This document shows positions 29,846 to 38,407 of a stretch of DNA of 64,000 nt, one piece after another; within the stretch, counting starts at the first letter, position 1, and the number at the start of each line of letters is the position of its first letter. Source of the stretch: Salinicola halimionae (GTDB lineage Bacteria > Pseudomonadota > Gammaproteobacteria > Pseudomonadales > Halomonadaceae); assembly GCF_003206065.1 (NCBI RefSeq), contig NZ_PZJQ01000004.1, positions 494,864 to 558,863 of the forward strand, written 5' to 3'. The notes beneath the pieces are model-generated. The model made no database searches and was not told the DNA's origin. It saw only the letters and a list, made by a program, of their open reading frames with translations. Made by a program: the position numbers and the translations under genes.

Positions 29846-30816
29846 GGCGCGCTGGCCAGCCCAGCGGGGCTCGTCGTGCTGACTTCGACCAGCGACCGGG
29901 CGAGGCGTTGCAACGATATCAGCCCGCCATAAGGCCACACGGGATCGATATAGCTCACGCGACCCTCGCGGACCGCAGGCAAGTGCTGCCAGATCTGGTT
30001 GTTGGCGAGTTCGTCACCCACCCCGCGCGGATAGGGCTTGATGATCACGATGCGCGCCTCGGGACGCTCCGCGAGCCGATCGATCGGAATGCTGGCATAG
30101 CCCCAGGCATTGGTAGGCCCCGTCCAGGCATTGGTCAGGTCGGTACGCGAGAAAAGGGTTCCGATCATGTTGCCCTGACCAAAGACGCGAACGTGCTGGG
30201 CATCGCTGAACTGGACGATGAAAAGGGGTGTCTCGGTATTCTCAAGGGCACGCGCAGCCTGATCCAGCACCTGGTTTGTCTCGGCGATCAAGTCTTCCGC
30301 CTGCGCTTGTCGATCGGTCAACCTGGCGATTTCGCGAGTCATCGCCAGGGTCGCTTCGTAGTAGGGCAGGTCGGTGTAGAAGTTGTCGATCACCTTCACC
30401 GGCATCAGCCGCTCGAGACGCGCGTTGTCGCGAGAAAACAGCGCGCTGGTCATCAACAAGTCCGGTGGATCCTGAGCCAGAAGCTCGAGATTGGGCTCGT
30501 TGCGCAGTCCCATGTCCAGCGTCGATTGGGGAATCGCAGGTGCCTTGACCCATTCGTCGTAATTGGAAATGTCGGAGACGGCATAAGGCTTGACGCCGAG
30601 CGCGATGAGCGTCTCCGCCACCGTCCAGTTGGAGGCGGCGATCCGCAGCGGTTTCGAATCGGCGTCGGCCTGGGCGTCCGCAAGCGCGGTGCTCATCCCC
30701 AGCAGCACGGCAACCGCAAGTGCGAGGAGAGCGGGAAAAGAGCGAACACGCGGCAAAGTGACGGTTTCCTGGCGACGGAAAAATGGCACGGGTTCATCCG
30801 GCCAGAAACGCGGCAC
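29842..30816 (-). CDS. fhuD: Iron-siderophore ABC transporter periplasmic binding protein (FhuD-like)
   Basis: A 324-residue binding protein with a signal peptide (PALLALAVAVLLGMSTALA, about 28-46) and a class III/FhuD fold. Examples are KPLRIAASNWTVAETLIALGVKPYAVSD, NLELLAQDPPDLLMTS, and a C-terminal FEC-type helix. It carries a ferric siderophore to the permease. GTG 30816 opens the frame without a visible ribosome-binding site. A TTG at 30756 with AGGAAA seven bases upstream would give a more normal signal peptide and may be the true start. A Fur-like box lies upstream. Confidence 0.85.
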   Translation of the reverse strand: MPRFWPDEPVPFFRRQETVTLPRVRSFPALLALAVAVLLGMSTALADAQADADSKPLRIAASNWTVAETLIALGVKPYAVSDISNYDEWVKAPAIPQSTLDMGLRNEPNLELLAQDPPDLLMTSALFSRDNARLERLMPVKVIDNFYTDLPYYEATLAMTREIARLTDRQAQAEDLIAETNQVLDQAARALENTETPLFIVQFSDAQHVRVFGQGNMIGTLFSRTDLTNAWTGPTNAWGYASIPIDRLAERPEARIVIIKPYPRGVGDELANNQIWQHLPAVREGRVSYIDPVWPYGGLISLQRLARSLVEVSTTSPAGLASAP

Positions 30817-30850
30817 CGGATGCGACTACGGGCGGTGATGGTAGATCGAA

Positions 30851-30865
30851 TGACAATCGTTATCA
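30851..30865. promoter_or_regulatory. Candidate Fur box in the fhuD/TonB-receptor intergenic region
   Basis: TGACAATCGTTATCA matches the 7-1-7 Fur pattern TGATAATNATTATCA at 12 of 14 arm bases. It lies between two divergent siderophore genes and could repress both under iron sufficiency. A weaker TTCTCATTTTCATT element lies at about 30915. Confidence 0.65.
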
Positions 30866-31043
30866 ATAAAGAGCGAGGCTTGACGACTCGAAATTCTTGT
30901 GCGCATAAGAAGCGTTCTCATTTTCATTTCGTCGAAGTGCGTATAGAATGCCGCTTATCGTGCGCCATACGGCTGATTCATGTCCTCAGCCAGTTCCAGC
31001 ATCGCCGCTTCCGTTGTCAAACCAAGAACAGGTCTAAAACGAC

Positions 31044-33263
31044 ATGCCAGCAGGGAACTCGTCTTTAGGAAATCGTCGCCAGGCCTATCGCCTGATGACT
31101 TTCGTAGCCATCAGCACCGTGCCGTTGGCGTCTTCGGCCTGGGCTCAGAGCCCTCCCGGCGACAGCCAGTCTCTCGATACGGTCACCGTGACCAGTCAGG
31201 CGATTCTGACCCAGGGCGATACGCCGCCGCCGGCTTTTGCGGGCGGGCAGGTCGCTGCGGGAGGACGGATCGGGATCCTGGGCGAGCAGGACACGATGGA
31301 CGTGCCGTTCAATGTCATCAGCTATACCGATGAGCTGATCGAGAACCAGCAAGCCGATACGCTGGGTGACGTACTGCAGAACGATGCCTCGGTAATGGTC
31401 GGCAAGGGTTTCGGCAACTACTCGGAGTCATTCAAGATCCGCGGGTTCGATCTGTACGGTGACGATATTTCCTACGGCGGGCTCTATGGCGTGCTGCCTC
31501 GTCAGTTGATCAACACCAGCATGATGGGCCGCGTCGAGCTGTTCAAAGGTGCCAGCGCGTTTGCCAATGGTGTCCCGGCTGGCGGGACTGGCGTGGGCGG
31601 GGCGGTCAACATCGAACCCAAGCGAGCGACCGACGAGCCGATCACGAGAATTTCCACGGGATACCAGTCGGACAGCTACGGTGAAACGCAGCTCGATGTC
31701 GGTCGACGTTTTGGCAATCAGAACGAATATGGCGTTCGGGCCAGTATCAACCGTGGGCGTGGGGATACGGCCATCGATGACGAGAGCCGCAAGAATACCT
31801 CTGCCGTTGTGGGCCTTGACTACCGGGGCGATCGCGCTCGGGCATCGCTGGATGTCGGTCACCAGAAGTCAGTCATCGATGGCGGGAGGCTAAACGTGAA
31901 CCTGACCAACTACACCGGGGATTCCGTGCCCTCGGTACCGGATTCTGACAGCAACTACACCCCCAGCTGGAATCGCTCGAGCCTGGAGACCAACTTTGCC
32001 ATGTTGCGTGGCGAGTATGATTTCAGCGACTCATGGACCGGCTATGCGGCGATCGGGGGTAATCGCACGCATGAACGGAGTCTATCGGGTTCTGTGAGTT
32101 TGTTAGATGAAACTGGCGACGGTACGGTCGGCCAACTGGATACCGCCTACCAGTCGGAAACTTTCGCCAGTCAAGTCGGTTTGCGCGGTCAACTGGATAC
32201 TGGCCCTGTTTCTCATCAGGTCAATCTGGGCTACTCGAGTGTCTATGCACGTAAAGACGTGGCTTACACGTTTGGCAGTGGTTCGAATCTTCCAACCAAT
32301 ATATACGAACCAGCCGATGTGCCGGTCAGAGATGGGGGGAGCCCATTCGGAGATGTTAGCGATCCCAATACGACTGGCCGAACCTATAACAACGGTGTTG
32401 CATTGTCCGACACCTTGGGCTTTTTCGATGATCGTCTATTGCTGACCTTGGGCGGACGTTATCAAGAAATCGAGGTCAACAATTACAGTGCGCTTGATGG
32501 CTCCCGAAGCAGTCGCTTTACCGAATCGCGCATCACGCCCGTCTATGGCATCGTCTATAAGCCGACGGCGGCGATCTCGCTTTATGCCAACCATGTCGAA
32601 GCGCTGCAGCAAGGTGAGTCAGCACCAGCGCAAATCGGGGGCATGCCGGCCAGCAACGGCGGCGAGATTCTAGGCATCGTGCGCTCCAAGCAGGACGAGA
32701 TCGGCGCCAAGTTCGATTACGGCAATATCGGCGGCGGCATCAGCCTGTTCCAGATCGAGCAGCCGCAGGTCAGCATCGAGGACAACACTGCCGGCTACAA
32801 CGGCGAGCAACGCAATCGCGGCATCGAGCTGAATGGCTACGGCGCGCCAGTGGATGGCGTGCGCGTGTTGGCAAGCGCGACCTTCATGGACCCGGAGCTT
32901 CGCAATACCACCAATGGAGAGAACGACGGCAACAACGCGCCGGGTGTACCGACCTATCGATACGTGCTGGGTGGTGAATGGGATATTCCGCATGTCGATC
33001 GTCTCACCGCCACTGGCCGGTTCATCCGCACCGGCTCGCAGTACGTCGACGAAGCCAACAACCTCGAGGTCGATCCCTGGAATCGTCTCGACCTGGGTTT
33101 CCGCTACACCATGCCGCTCAACCAGGCGAGCCTGATCTGGCGCGCAGGCATAGACAACGTGACCGACGAAGATTACTGGGAGTCTGCCGCCACGACTGGC
33201 TTCCAGACGCTGGTTCAGGGCGAGCCGCGTACCGTCAAGTTATCGGCCACCGTCGAGTTCTGA
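31044..33263 (+). CDS. TonB-dependent siderophore receptor
   Basis: A 739-residue outer-membrane protein with a signal peptide (to about residue 35, SSAWAQ), a TonB box-like stretch (DTVTVTSQ), a plug domain (about 70-195) and a 22-strand barrel ending in the terminal Phe of outer-membrane proteins. The plug shows DVPFNVISYTDELIENQQADTLGDVL, KIRGFDLYGDD and VELFKGASAFANGVPAGGTGVGG. It imports a ferric siderophore, probably the substrate of the adjacent FhuBD-like proteins. The stretch at about 32080-32500 (extracellular loop region) has visibly more A and T than its surroundings. Confidence 0.93.
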   Translation: MPAGNSSLGNRRQAYRLMTFVAISTVPLASSAWAQSPPGDSQSLDTVTVTSQAILTQGDTPPPAFAGGQVAAGGRIGILGEQDTMDVPFNVISYTDELIENQQADTLGDVLQNDASVMVGKGFGNYSESFKIRGFDLYGDDISYGGLYGVLPRQLINTSMMGRVELFKGASAFANGVPAGGTGVGGAVNIEPKRATDEPITRISTGYQSDSYGETQLDVGRRFGNQNEYGVRASINRGRGDTAIDDESRKNTSAVVGLDYRGDRARASLDVGHQKSVIDGGRLNVNLTNYTGDSVPSVPDSDSNYTPSWNRSSLETNFAMLRGEYDFSDSWTGYAAIGGNRTHERSLSGSVSLLDETGDGTVGQLDTAYQSETFASQVGLRGQLDTGPVSHQVNLGYSSVYARKDVAYTFGSGSNLPTNIYEPADVPVRDGGSPFGDVSDPNTTGRTYNNGVALSDTLGFFDDRLLLTLGGRYQEIEVNNYSALDGSRSSRFTESRITPVYGIVYKPTAAISLYANHVEALQQGESAPAQIGGMPASNGGEILGIVRSKQDEIGAKFDYGNIGGGISLFQIEQPQVSIEDNTAGYNGEQRNRGIELNGYGAPVDGVRVLASATFMDPELRNTTNGENDGNNAPGVPTYRYVLGGEWDIPHVDRLTATGRFIRTGSQYVDEANNLEVDPWNRLDLGFRYTMPLNQASLIWRAGIDNVTDEDYWESAATTGFQTLVQGEPRTVKLSATVEF

Positions 33264-33307
33264 TCGGCCTGCGAACGGTCAAGAAACAAGGATTGAGAGA
33301 AACCAAA

Positions 33308-33331
33308 TGGCGCCCGGCAAGGGCGCCTTTT
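33308..33331. terminator. Rho-independent terminator after the TonB receptor
   Basis: GGCGCCC (33308-33314), loop GGCAA, GGGCGCC (33320-33326), then TTTTT. It lies 45 bp past the receptor stop and just before the end of the convergent gbcA. Confidence 0.88.
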
Positions 33332-33349
33332 TGATGGGGTGGGTAAAAC

Positions 33350-34639
33350 TTACCGCTTGGCGACTTGCAGCGTGGCCGGAGTTTCGACTCCCAGATTGGC
33401 GCGCAGCGTTTCGCTGTACCAGTTTACGAAGTCGATGACGCCGAACTCGTAGGTCTTCGAATAGGGGCCGGGCTGGTAGGCCAGCGAGTTGATACCGAGT
33501 TGATTCTCCTCAGCCAGACGGCGGTCCTGATCATTGGTAGCGTCCCAGACCTGGCGCAGGCGTTCGGGGTCATAATCGACGCCTTCGACGGCATCCTTGT
33601 GAACCAGCCATTTGGTGGTGACCAGCGTTTCCTGCGGGCCCAGCGGCAGTACCCTAAAGACGACGGCGTGGTCGCCCATGAAATGGTTCCATGAATTGGG
33701 CAGATGCAGGATACGCAGCGAGCCCATGTCCGCGTTGGGCATATGGCCCATCAGCTTGTTGCAGCCCGGTTTGCCATCCATGGTCATCGAGACGATACCG
33801 TCGATCAATGGCGTGCGGGTGAGGCGGTTACGCTTGCCGAAGCGTGCCAGTTGCCACGGGACCTCGCAGGCAGTCCAGTCGGCCTGCTTGCGGGCGACCA
33901 GATCGCGATATTCGCCGGTGGAGCGCGGATCGTCGGTGTCGTCGAACTCGATCAATGAGTTGAGCAGTTCCGGATGCGCACCGTTGCAGTGATAGCATTC
34001 GCGATTGTTCTCGATGACCAGCTTCCAGTTGGCGCGCTCGACGATATTCGATTCCACCGCCACCTTGACGTTGTCCATCTCGTAGGGCGAAAGGTAATGC
34101 TCTAGCGAGACGAGGAAGTCGTCGATCGGCTCCGGCTCGTCGCTCAGATTGATGAACACGAATCCCCCCGCGCTCTTTACCGCCACCGGCTTGAGGCCGT
34201 AGGCGCTCATATCGAAATCGGTGCCCATGTCGCTGCCGGCGAACAGCAGCCGGCCATCCAGTTCGTAGGTCCATTGATGGTAGGGGCAAACCAGCTTGGC
34301 GACCTTGCCCTTGTCCTTCAGGCACAGTCGCGAACCGCGATGGCGGCAGACGTTATGAAACGCCTGAATGCGATTCTCGGCGCCGCGTACCACGATGATC
34401 GAATTGCTGTCGATCTCGAGCTTGACGAAGTTGCCCTTGGCGGGAATCTCGCAGCTCATGCCGGCGAATAACCACTGTTTCTCGAACACTTCCTGCATTT
34501 CCAGCGCGAACAGGCGCGGATCGTTGTAGAACGGCTGCGGCAGCGAGAACGTTGGGTCGCGCTGGTCCAGCATGTCGGCCACGGCTTGACGGGTACCGGC
34601 AAGTGAGTCCTCCAGGCTATCGCGTGGAAGTGGTGACAT
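33350..34639 (-). CDS. gbcA: Glycine betaine monooxygenase oxygenase subunit GbcA (Rieske type)
   Basis: A 429-residue ring-hydroxylating-type oxygenase. The Rieske [2Fe-2S] ligands are Cys98, His100, Cys118 and His121 (CRH...CPYHQ). The mononuclear iron site includes His217 and His222 in CYHCNGAHPE, with an Asp near MGDHAVVF. It demethylates glycine betaine to dimethylglycine with release of formaldehyde, using electrons from GbcB. ATG 34639 has GAGG eight bases upstream; the frame runs to 34873 without homology. It is divergent from gbcB. Confidence 0.95.
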   Translation of the reverse strand: MSPLPRDSLEDSLAGTRQAVADMLDQRDPTFSLPQPFYNDPRLFALEMQEVFEKQWLFAGMSCEIPAKGNFVKLEIDSNSIIVVRGAENRIQAFHNVCRHRGSRLCLKDKGKVAKLVCPYHQWTYELDGRLLFAGSDMGTDFDMSAYGLKPVAVKSAGGFVFINLSDEPEPIDDFLVSLEHYLSPYEMDNVKVAVESNIVERANWKLVIENNRECYHCNGAHPELLNSLIEFDDTDDPRSTGEYRDLVARKQADWTACEVPWQLARFGKRNRLTRTPLIDGIVSMTMDGKPGCNKLMGHMPNADMGSLRILHLPNSWNHFMGDHAVVFRVLPLGPQETLVTTKWLVHKDAVEGVDYDPERLRQVWDATNDQDRRLAEENQLGINSLAYQPGPYSKTYEFGVIDFVNWYSETLRANLGVETPATLQVAKR

Positions 34640-35070
34640 GAACGCATCCTCATCAGGGTATAGCGTCGTTTCCGCATCTTGGCGAAAACGATCGGATAAA
34701 TGACGTGTGGCAGTGGCGGTGATTGCATCCTTGCGGCCGTCCTGCGGCGAAGTGTCGCTCAGGTGCTTCCCGTTAAATTGTCCATCTGCGACATTCGTCG
34801 AGTTGAGGACGACCGACGATACAAATAGCTGACGCCGCATATCGAATCGGCGTGCGGTGCCTACGCAAAACATGGTTTGCCATGGCGGATAATCAGATGC
34901 GCGCTTGGCCAGGTTTTGATCGATTTGGGTGTGGTTGGCATGCCCGTGTCGTTAACGGGCAAGTCGGCGACCGCTGGCGTGCCCAGAATCCGCTCATGAG
35001 GGTCATTCACTGGAAATGTCGTTGCGGGTCGGTGTTATCTCGCCAAGCCATTTCCCCCTGATCGAGCGCG
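34640..35070. promoter_or_regulatory. gbcA/gbcB divergent promoter region
   Basis: There are 431 bp without a convincing gene, holding the two divergent promoters. A segment TGTCGTTAACGGGCAAGTCGG begins at 34947, about 120 bp before gbcB. It resembles TGTCG-rich stretches upstream of other betaine genes here and is a candidate regulator site. No Shine-Dalgarno-supported small ORF was found. Confidence 0.4.
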
Positions 35071-36177
35071 GTGGCGATGCAATTCTTCAATCCGGTCAAT
35101 ACGCAAACCTGGACCAATGGTCGGCATCAGGTGCGATGCGTCAAGGTCATTCAAGAGACCTGGAACGTCCGAACGTTCTGTTTCATGGCCGATCAGCCGC
35201 TGATGTTCTTCTTCAAACCGGGGCAGTTCGTCACTCTGGAGCTGGAGATCGCCGGCCAGCCCGTGATGCGCTCCTATACGATCTCCAGTTCGCCGTCGAT
35301 TCCCTACAGCTTCTCGATTACCGTCAAGCGGTTGCCCGGCGGCTGGGTCTCCAACTGGCTTCATGACAATCTCAAGGTCGGTGAGCCGATGGTGGTCCAC
35401 GGGCCGGTGGGCGATTTCAACGTTATCGACCACCCGGCGGAAAAGGTACTGATGCTGTCGGGCGGCGTCGGTATCACGCCGTTGATGTCGATGACGCGCT
35501 GGTTTTTCGATACCAACGCTGCCGTCGACCTGGAGTTCATCCATTGCGCCCAGGCGCCCAACGACATCATCTATCACCGTGAGCTGGTGCACATGTTCTC
35601 GCGGTTGCCGGAGTTCCGACTACATATCGTCTGCGAACGCAGCGATGAGCTCAGCCAAGCCTGGTCGGGATTCCGCGGTTACCTGACACGTCAGATGCTG
35701 ATGCTGATGGCAGCAGACTATCTGGATCGAGAGGTATTCTGCTGTGGCCCCGCGCCGTTCATGAACGCGGTATGTCAGGTCCTGCAGGAAGATGGATTCG
35801 ACATGTCGCGCTATCACCAGGAGTCTTTCGGGGCGACGCCACTGAGCGTTCAGGAAGACGTGCTGGAACTCGCCGAACAGGCGGAAGCCGATGCCGAAGA
35901 GGTGGATACCGCCGATCTGGTCCCTGTCGAATTTACCGGCAGCGGCAAGAGCATTCGCGTCAGCGAGAACGACACCATTCACTCGGCAGCGGCCAAACTC
36001 GGGCTGCATATCCCCAAGGCCTGCGGCATGGGGATTTGTGGCACCTGTCGGGTGATGAAGCTCGAAGGCGAGGTCGAGATGGAACACAACGGCGGTATCA
36101 CCGAGGAAGACGAGGCCGAAGGCTTCATCCTCTCCTGCTGCTCGAAGCCGCGGGGGAAAGTCGTCATCGACTTCTAG
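35071..36177 (+). CDS. gbcB: Glycine betaine monooxygenase reductase subunit GbcB
   Basis: A 368-residue hybrid-cluster-type ferredoxin reductase. FAD is bound at RSYTISS (67-73) and NAD(P)H at GGVGITPL (131-138), with CCGPAPFM at the C-terminal end of the reductase. The C-terminal plant-type [2Fe-2S] ferredoxin has Cys318, Cys323, Cys326 and Cys356. It supplies electrons to GbcA. ATG 35071 has only a weak GGTGG; ATG 35077 is an alternative. It is followed at 206 bp by fdhA. Confidence 0.94.
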   Translation: MAMQFFNPVNTQTWTNGRHQVRCVKVIQETWNVRTFCFMADQPLMFFFKPGQFVTLELEIAGQPVMRSYTISSSPSIPYSFSITVKRLPGGWVSNWLHDNLKVGEPMVVHGPVGDFNVIDHPAEKVLMLSGGVGITPLMSMTRWFFDTNAAVDLEFIHCAQAPNDIIYHRELVHMFSRLPEFRLHIVCERSDELSQAWSGFRGYLTRQMLMLMAADYLDREVFCCGPAPFMNAVCQVLQEDGFDMSRYHQESFGATPLSVQEDVLELAEQAEADAEEVDTADLVPVEFTGSGKSIRVSENDTIHSAAAKLGLHIPKACGMGICGTCRVMKLEGEVEMEHNGGITEEDEAEGFILSCCSKPRGKVVIDF

Positions 36178-36382
36178 GGCTGATGAACGTCGACGTTGCG
36201 AAACGTGGATCGGCGGGGCGGTTCGATATCGGGCTACGACCTATGGACCGCGTCGCTGTCGCCAAGGCATCACGGGAAGGCGTCGAAGGACAAGTCCTGC
36301 CACCACTGACAATCCTACGCTGTTCGGGTGCCATCGATGAGAGTCGAAGGCGCCCATGATCACGCCAACTGGAGTTTACGCC

Positions 36383-37576
36383 ATGTCTTCAACCGCCAAT
36401 CGCGGCGTCGTCTTTCGCGGCGCCGGCAAGGTTGCCGTCGAGAGCATTCCCTTTCCCGAGCTGGCATTGGGAAGCCGCCAGTGTCATCACGGCGTCATCC
36501 TCAAGGTTCTGACGACCAATATCTGTGGTAGCGACCAGCATATGGTCCGTGGCCGCACCACGGCGCCCGAAGGGTTGGTGCTGGGCCACGAGATCACCGG
36601 TGAGGTGATCGAATGTGGCCGTGACGTCGAATTCATCAAACAGGGCGATATCGTCTCGGTGCCGTTCAACGTCGCCTGCGGGCGTTGCCGTAACTGCCGA
36701 CGCGGCGATACTCACATCTGCCTCAACGTCAACGGCGATCGCCCTGGCGGTGCCTACGGCTACGTCGACATGGGCGGTTGGGTCGGCGGACAGGCCGAAT
36801 ACGTGATGGTGCCCTATGCCGACTTCCAGCTGCTGGTCTTCCCCGACAAAGCGCAGGCGATGGAGAAGATTCTCGATCTCACGATGCTCTCGGATATCTT
36901 CCCCACCGGTTTCCATGGTTGCGTGACGGCAGGTGTGCAGCCGGGTTCGACGGTCTACATCGCTGGTGCGGGTCCGGTAGGGCTGGCGGCGGCGGTCTCC
37001 GCCCAACTGTTGGGTGCGGCCTGCGTGATCGTCGGTGACATGAACGACAAGCGCCTCGAGCAGGCACGCAGTTTTGGCTGCGAGGGGCTGGATCTCAAGC
37101 AGGACGCCAGTATGTCGGAACTGATCGAGTCGGTGCTGGGCGTGCCGGAAGTCGACGCCGCGGTGGATGCGGTGGGGTTCGAGGCCAACTGCCATGGCCA
37201 CAATCATGCCCATGAGCAGCCGGCCACGGTGCTCAATGCCACCATGGAGATTACTCAGGCCGGGGGGCGGGTCGGCATTCCCGGGCTCTACGTGACAGAG
37301 GACCCTGGCGCCGAGAGCGAAGACGCCAAGCACGGCAATATCTCGATGAAGTTCGGTCTCGGCTGGGCCAAGGCGATGTCGTTCCATACCGGCCAGACGC
37401 CCGCCATGCGTTATCAGCGACAGCTCATGCAGGCGATTCTCCACGACAAGGTACAGATCGGCCGCGCGGTGAACGTCCAGACCATTGCACTGGACGAGGC
37501 CCCACAGGGTTACGCTGCCTTCGATGGCGGTGCAGCACAGAAATTCGTGATCGATCCACACGGCACGCTGGGATAG
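36383..37576 (+). CDS. fdhA: Glutathione-independent formaldehyde dehydrogenase FdhA
   Basis: A 397-residue zinc alcohol dehydrogenase-type enzyme very like Pseudomonas putida FdhA. Catalytic zinc ligands are Cys48 and His69 (GHEITGEVIECGRD). Structural zinc cysteines are 99, 102, 105 and 113 (ACGRCRNCRRG). The NAD site is YIAGAGPVGLAAA. It oxidises formaldehyde, released by betaine, dimethylglycine and sarcosine demethylation, to formate. ATG 36383 has GGAG eight bases upstream; the longer frame from 36356 is not supported. Confidence 0.95.
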   Translation: MSSTANRGVVFRGAGKVAVESIPFPELALGSRQCHHGVILKVLTTNICGSDQHMVRGRTTAPEGLVLGHEITGEVIECGRDVEFIKQGDIVSVPFNVACGRCRNCRRGDTHICLNVNGDRPGGAYGYVDMGGWVGGQAEYVMVPYADFQLLVFPDKAQAMEKILDLTMLSDIFPTGFHGCVTAGVQPGSTVYIAGAGPVGLAAAVSAQLLGAACVIVGDMNDKRLEQARSFGCEGLDLKQDASMSELIESVLGVPEVDAAVDAVGFEANCHGHNHAHEQPATVLNATMEITQAGGRVGIPGLYVTEDPGAESEDAKHGNISMKFGLGWAKAMSFHTGQTPAMRYQRQLMQAILHDKVQIGRAVNVQTIALDEAPQGYAAFDGGAAQKFVIDPHGTLG

Positions 37577-37677
37577 CGTCATTTTCGGGCCGCAAGGAGA
37601 GGTAGCCAGCGCCGGCTTTGGGGCGCGCTAGGAAACCGCCACAAGCCGGCTTCCGGACACCATCAAAACAACGGACG

Positions 37678-37705
37678 GCGCTTTCGAGCGCTGCCCGCTT
37701 TTTTT
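37678..37705 (+). terminator. Terminator-like hairpin after fdhA
   Basis: GCGCT-TTCG-AGCGC (37678-37691) is followed by TGCCCGC and then seven T (37699-37705). It is a plausible intrinsic terminator 100 bp past the fdhA stop, though the T-run is displaced from the stem. Confidence 0.5.
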
Positions 37706-37799
37706 CTTTTGGCTGCATAAGCGATTGGCTGCGCACGCGATTGTCGGCAGAATCGGTCATCGACATGATGATGCAACAAGAACGCGACGAGAGCCGACC

Positions 37800-38378
37800 A
37801 TGACCGAACCGATTCGCTGCCGCTGGGCGCAGACCCATCCGCTGAATGCCGAGTATCACGACGACGAGTGGGGCGTACCCGAGTACGACAGTCGCGCGCT
37901 ATGGGAAAAGCTGATTCTGGATGGCTTTCAGGCGGGACTCTCCTGGCTGACCATCCTCAAGAAGCGCGACGCCTTCCGTGACGCTTTCGATGAGTTCGAT
38001 CCCGAAAGGATCGCTCGATACGACGAGCATGACATCGAGCGTCTGATGGGAAATGCCGGCATCATACGCTCGCGATCCAAGATCGAGGCGACGATCGGCA
38101 ACGCGCGTGCTTACCTCGCCATGCGGGACAACGGCGAAGACTTCTCCGAATTCCTGTGGGGCATGGTCGGCGGCCGGCCGATCCAACATTCTTTCGAAAA
38201 CGACGGCCCCGTTCCTACGCAGACGCCGCTATCGCTGGAAATTTCCAAGACGCTCAAAAAGCGCGGCTTCAAGTTCGTGGGGCCAGTGATCGTCTATGCC
38301 TGGATGGAAGCCGTCGGCATGGTCAACGACCATGACGAGTCATGTCACCGCCGCAAGCCCGTGGCGGCGATGGAGTGA
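37800..38378 (+). CDS. tag: DNA-3-methyladenine glycosylase I
   Basis: A 192-residue Tag family protein. Conserved features are RCRWAQTHPLNAEYHDDEWGVP at the N-terminus (Cys7 and His20 of the structural zinc site), LILDGFQAGLSWLTILKKR, and a C-terminal HDESCHR completing the zinc ligands. It excises 3-methyladenine from alkylated DNA. ATG 37800 has GAGAG upstream; the frame opens earlier at 37725 without homology. It is placed alone between fdhA and a sugar operon. Confidence 0.94.
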   Translation: MTEPIRCRWAQTHPLNAEYHDDEWGVPEYDSRALWEKLILDGFQAGLSWLTILKKRDAFRDAFDEFDPERIARYDEHDIERLMGNAGIIRSRSKIEATIGNARAYLAMRDNGEDFSEFLWGMVGGRPIQHSFENDGPVPTQTPLSLEISKTLKKRGFKFVGPVIVYAWMEAVGMVNDHDESCHRRKPVAAME

Positions 38379-38407
38379 TCGTTGAGCACCGAGGCCTTGC
38401 ATCACGT

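Noticed and set aside
36389-37582. 397-codon reverse open frame antisense to fdhA
   Set aside because: Shadow frame almost exactly opposite fdhA; composition typical of antisense GC-rich DNA.
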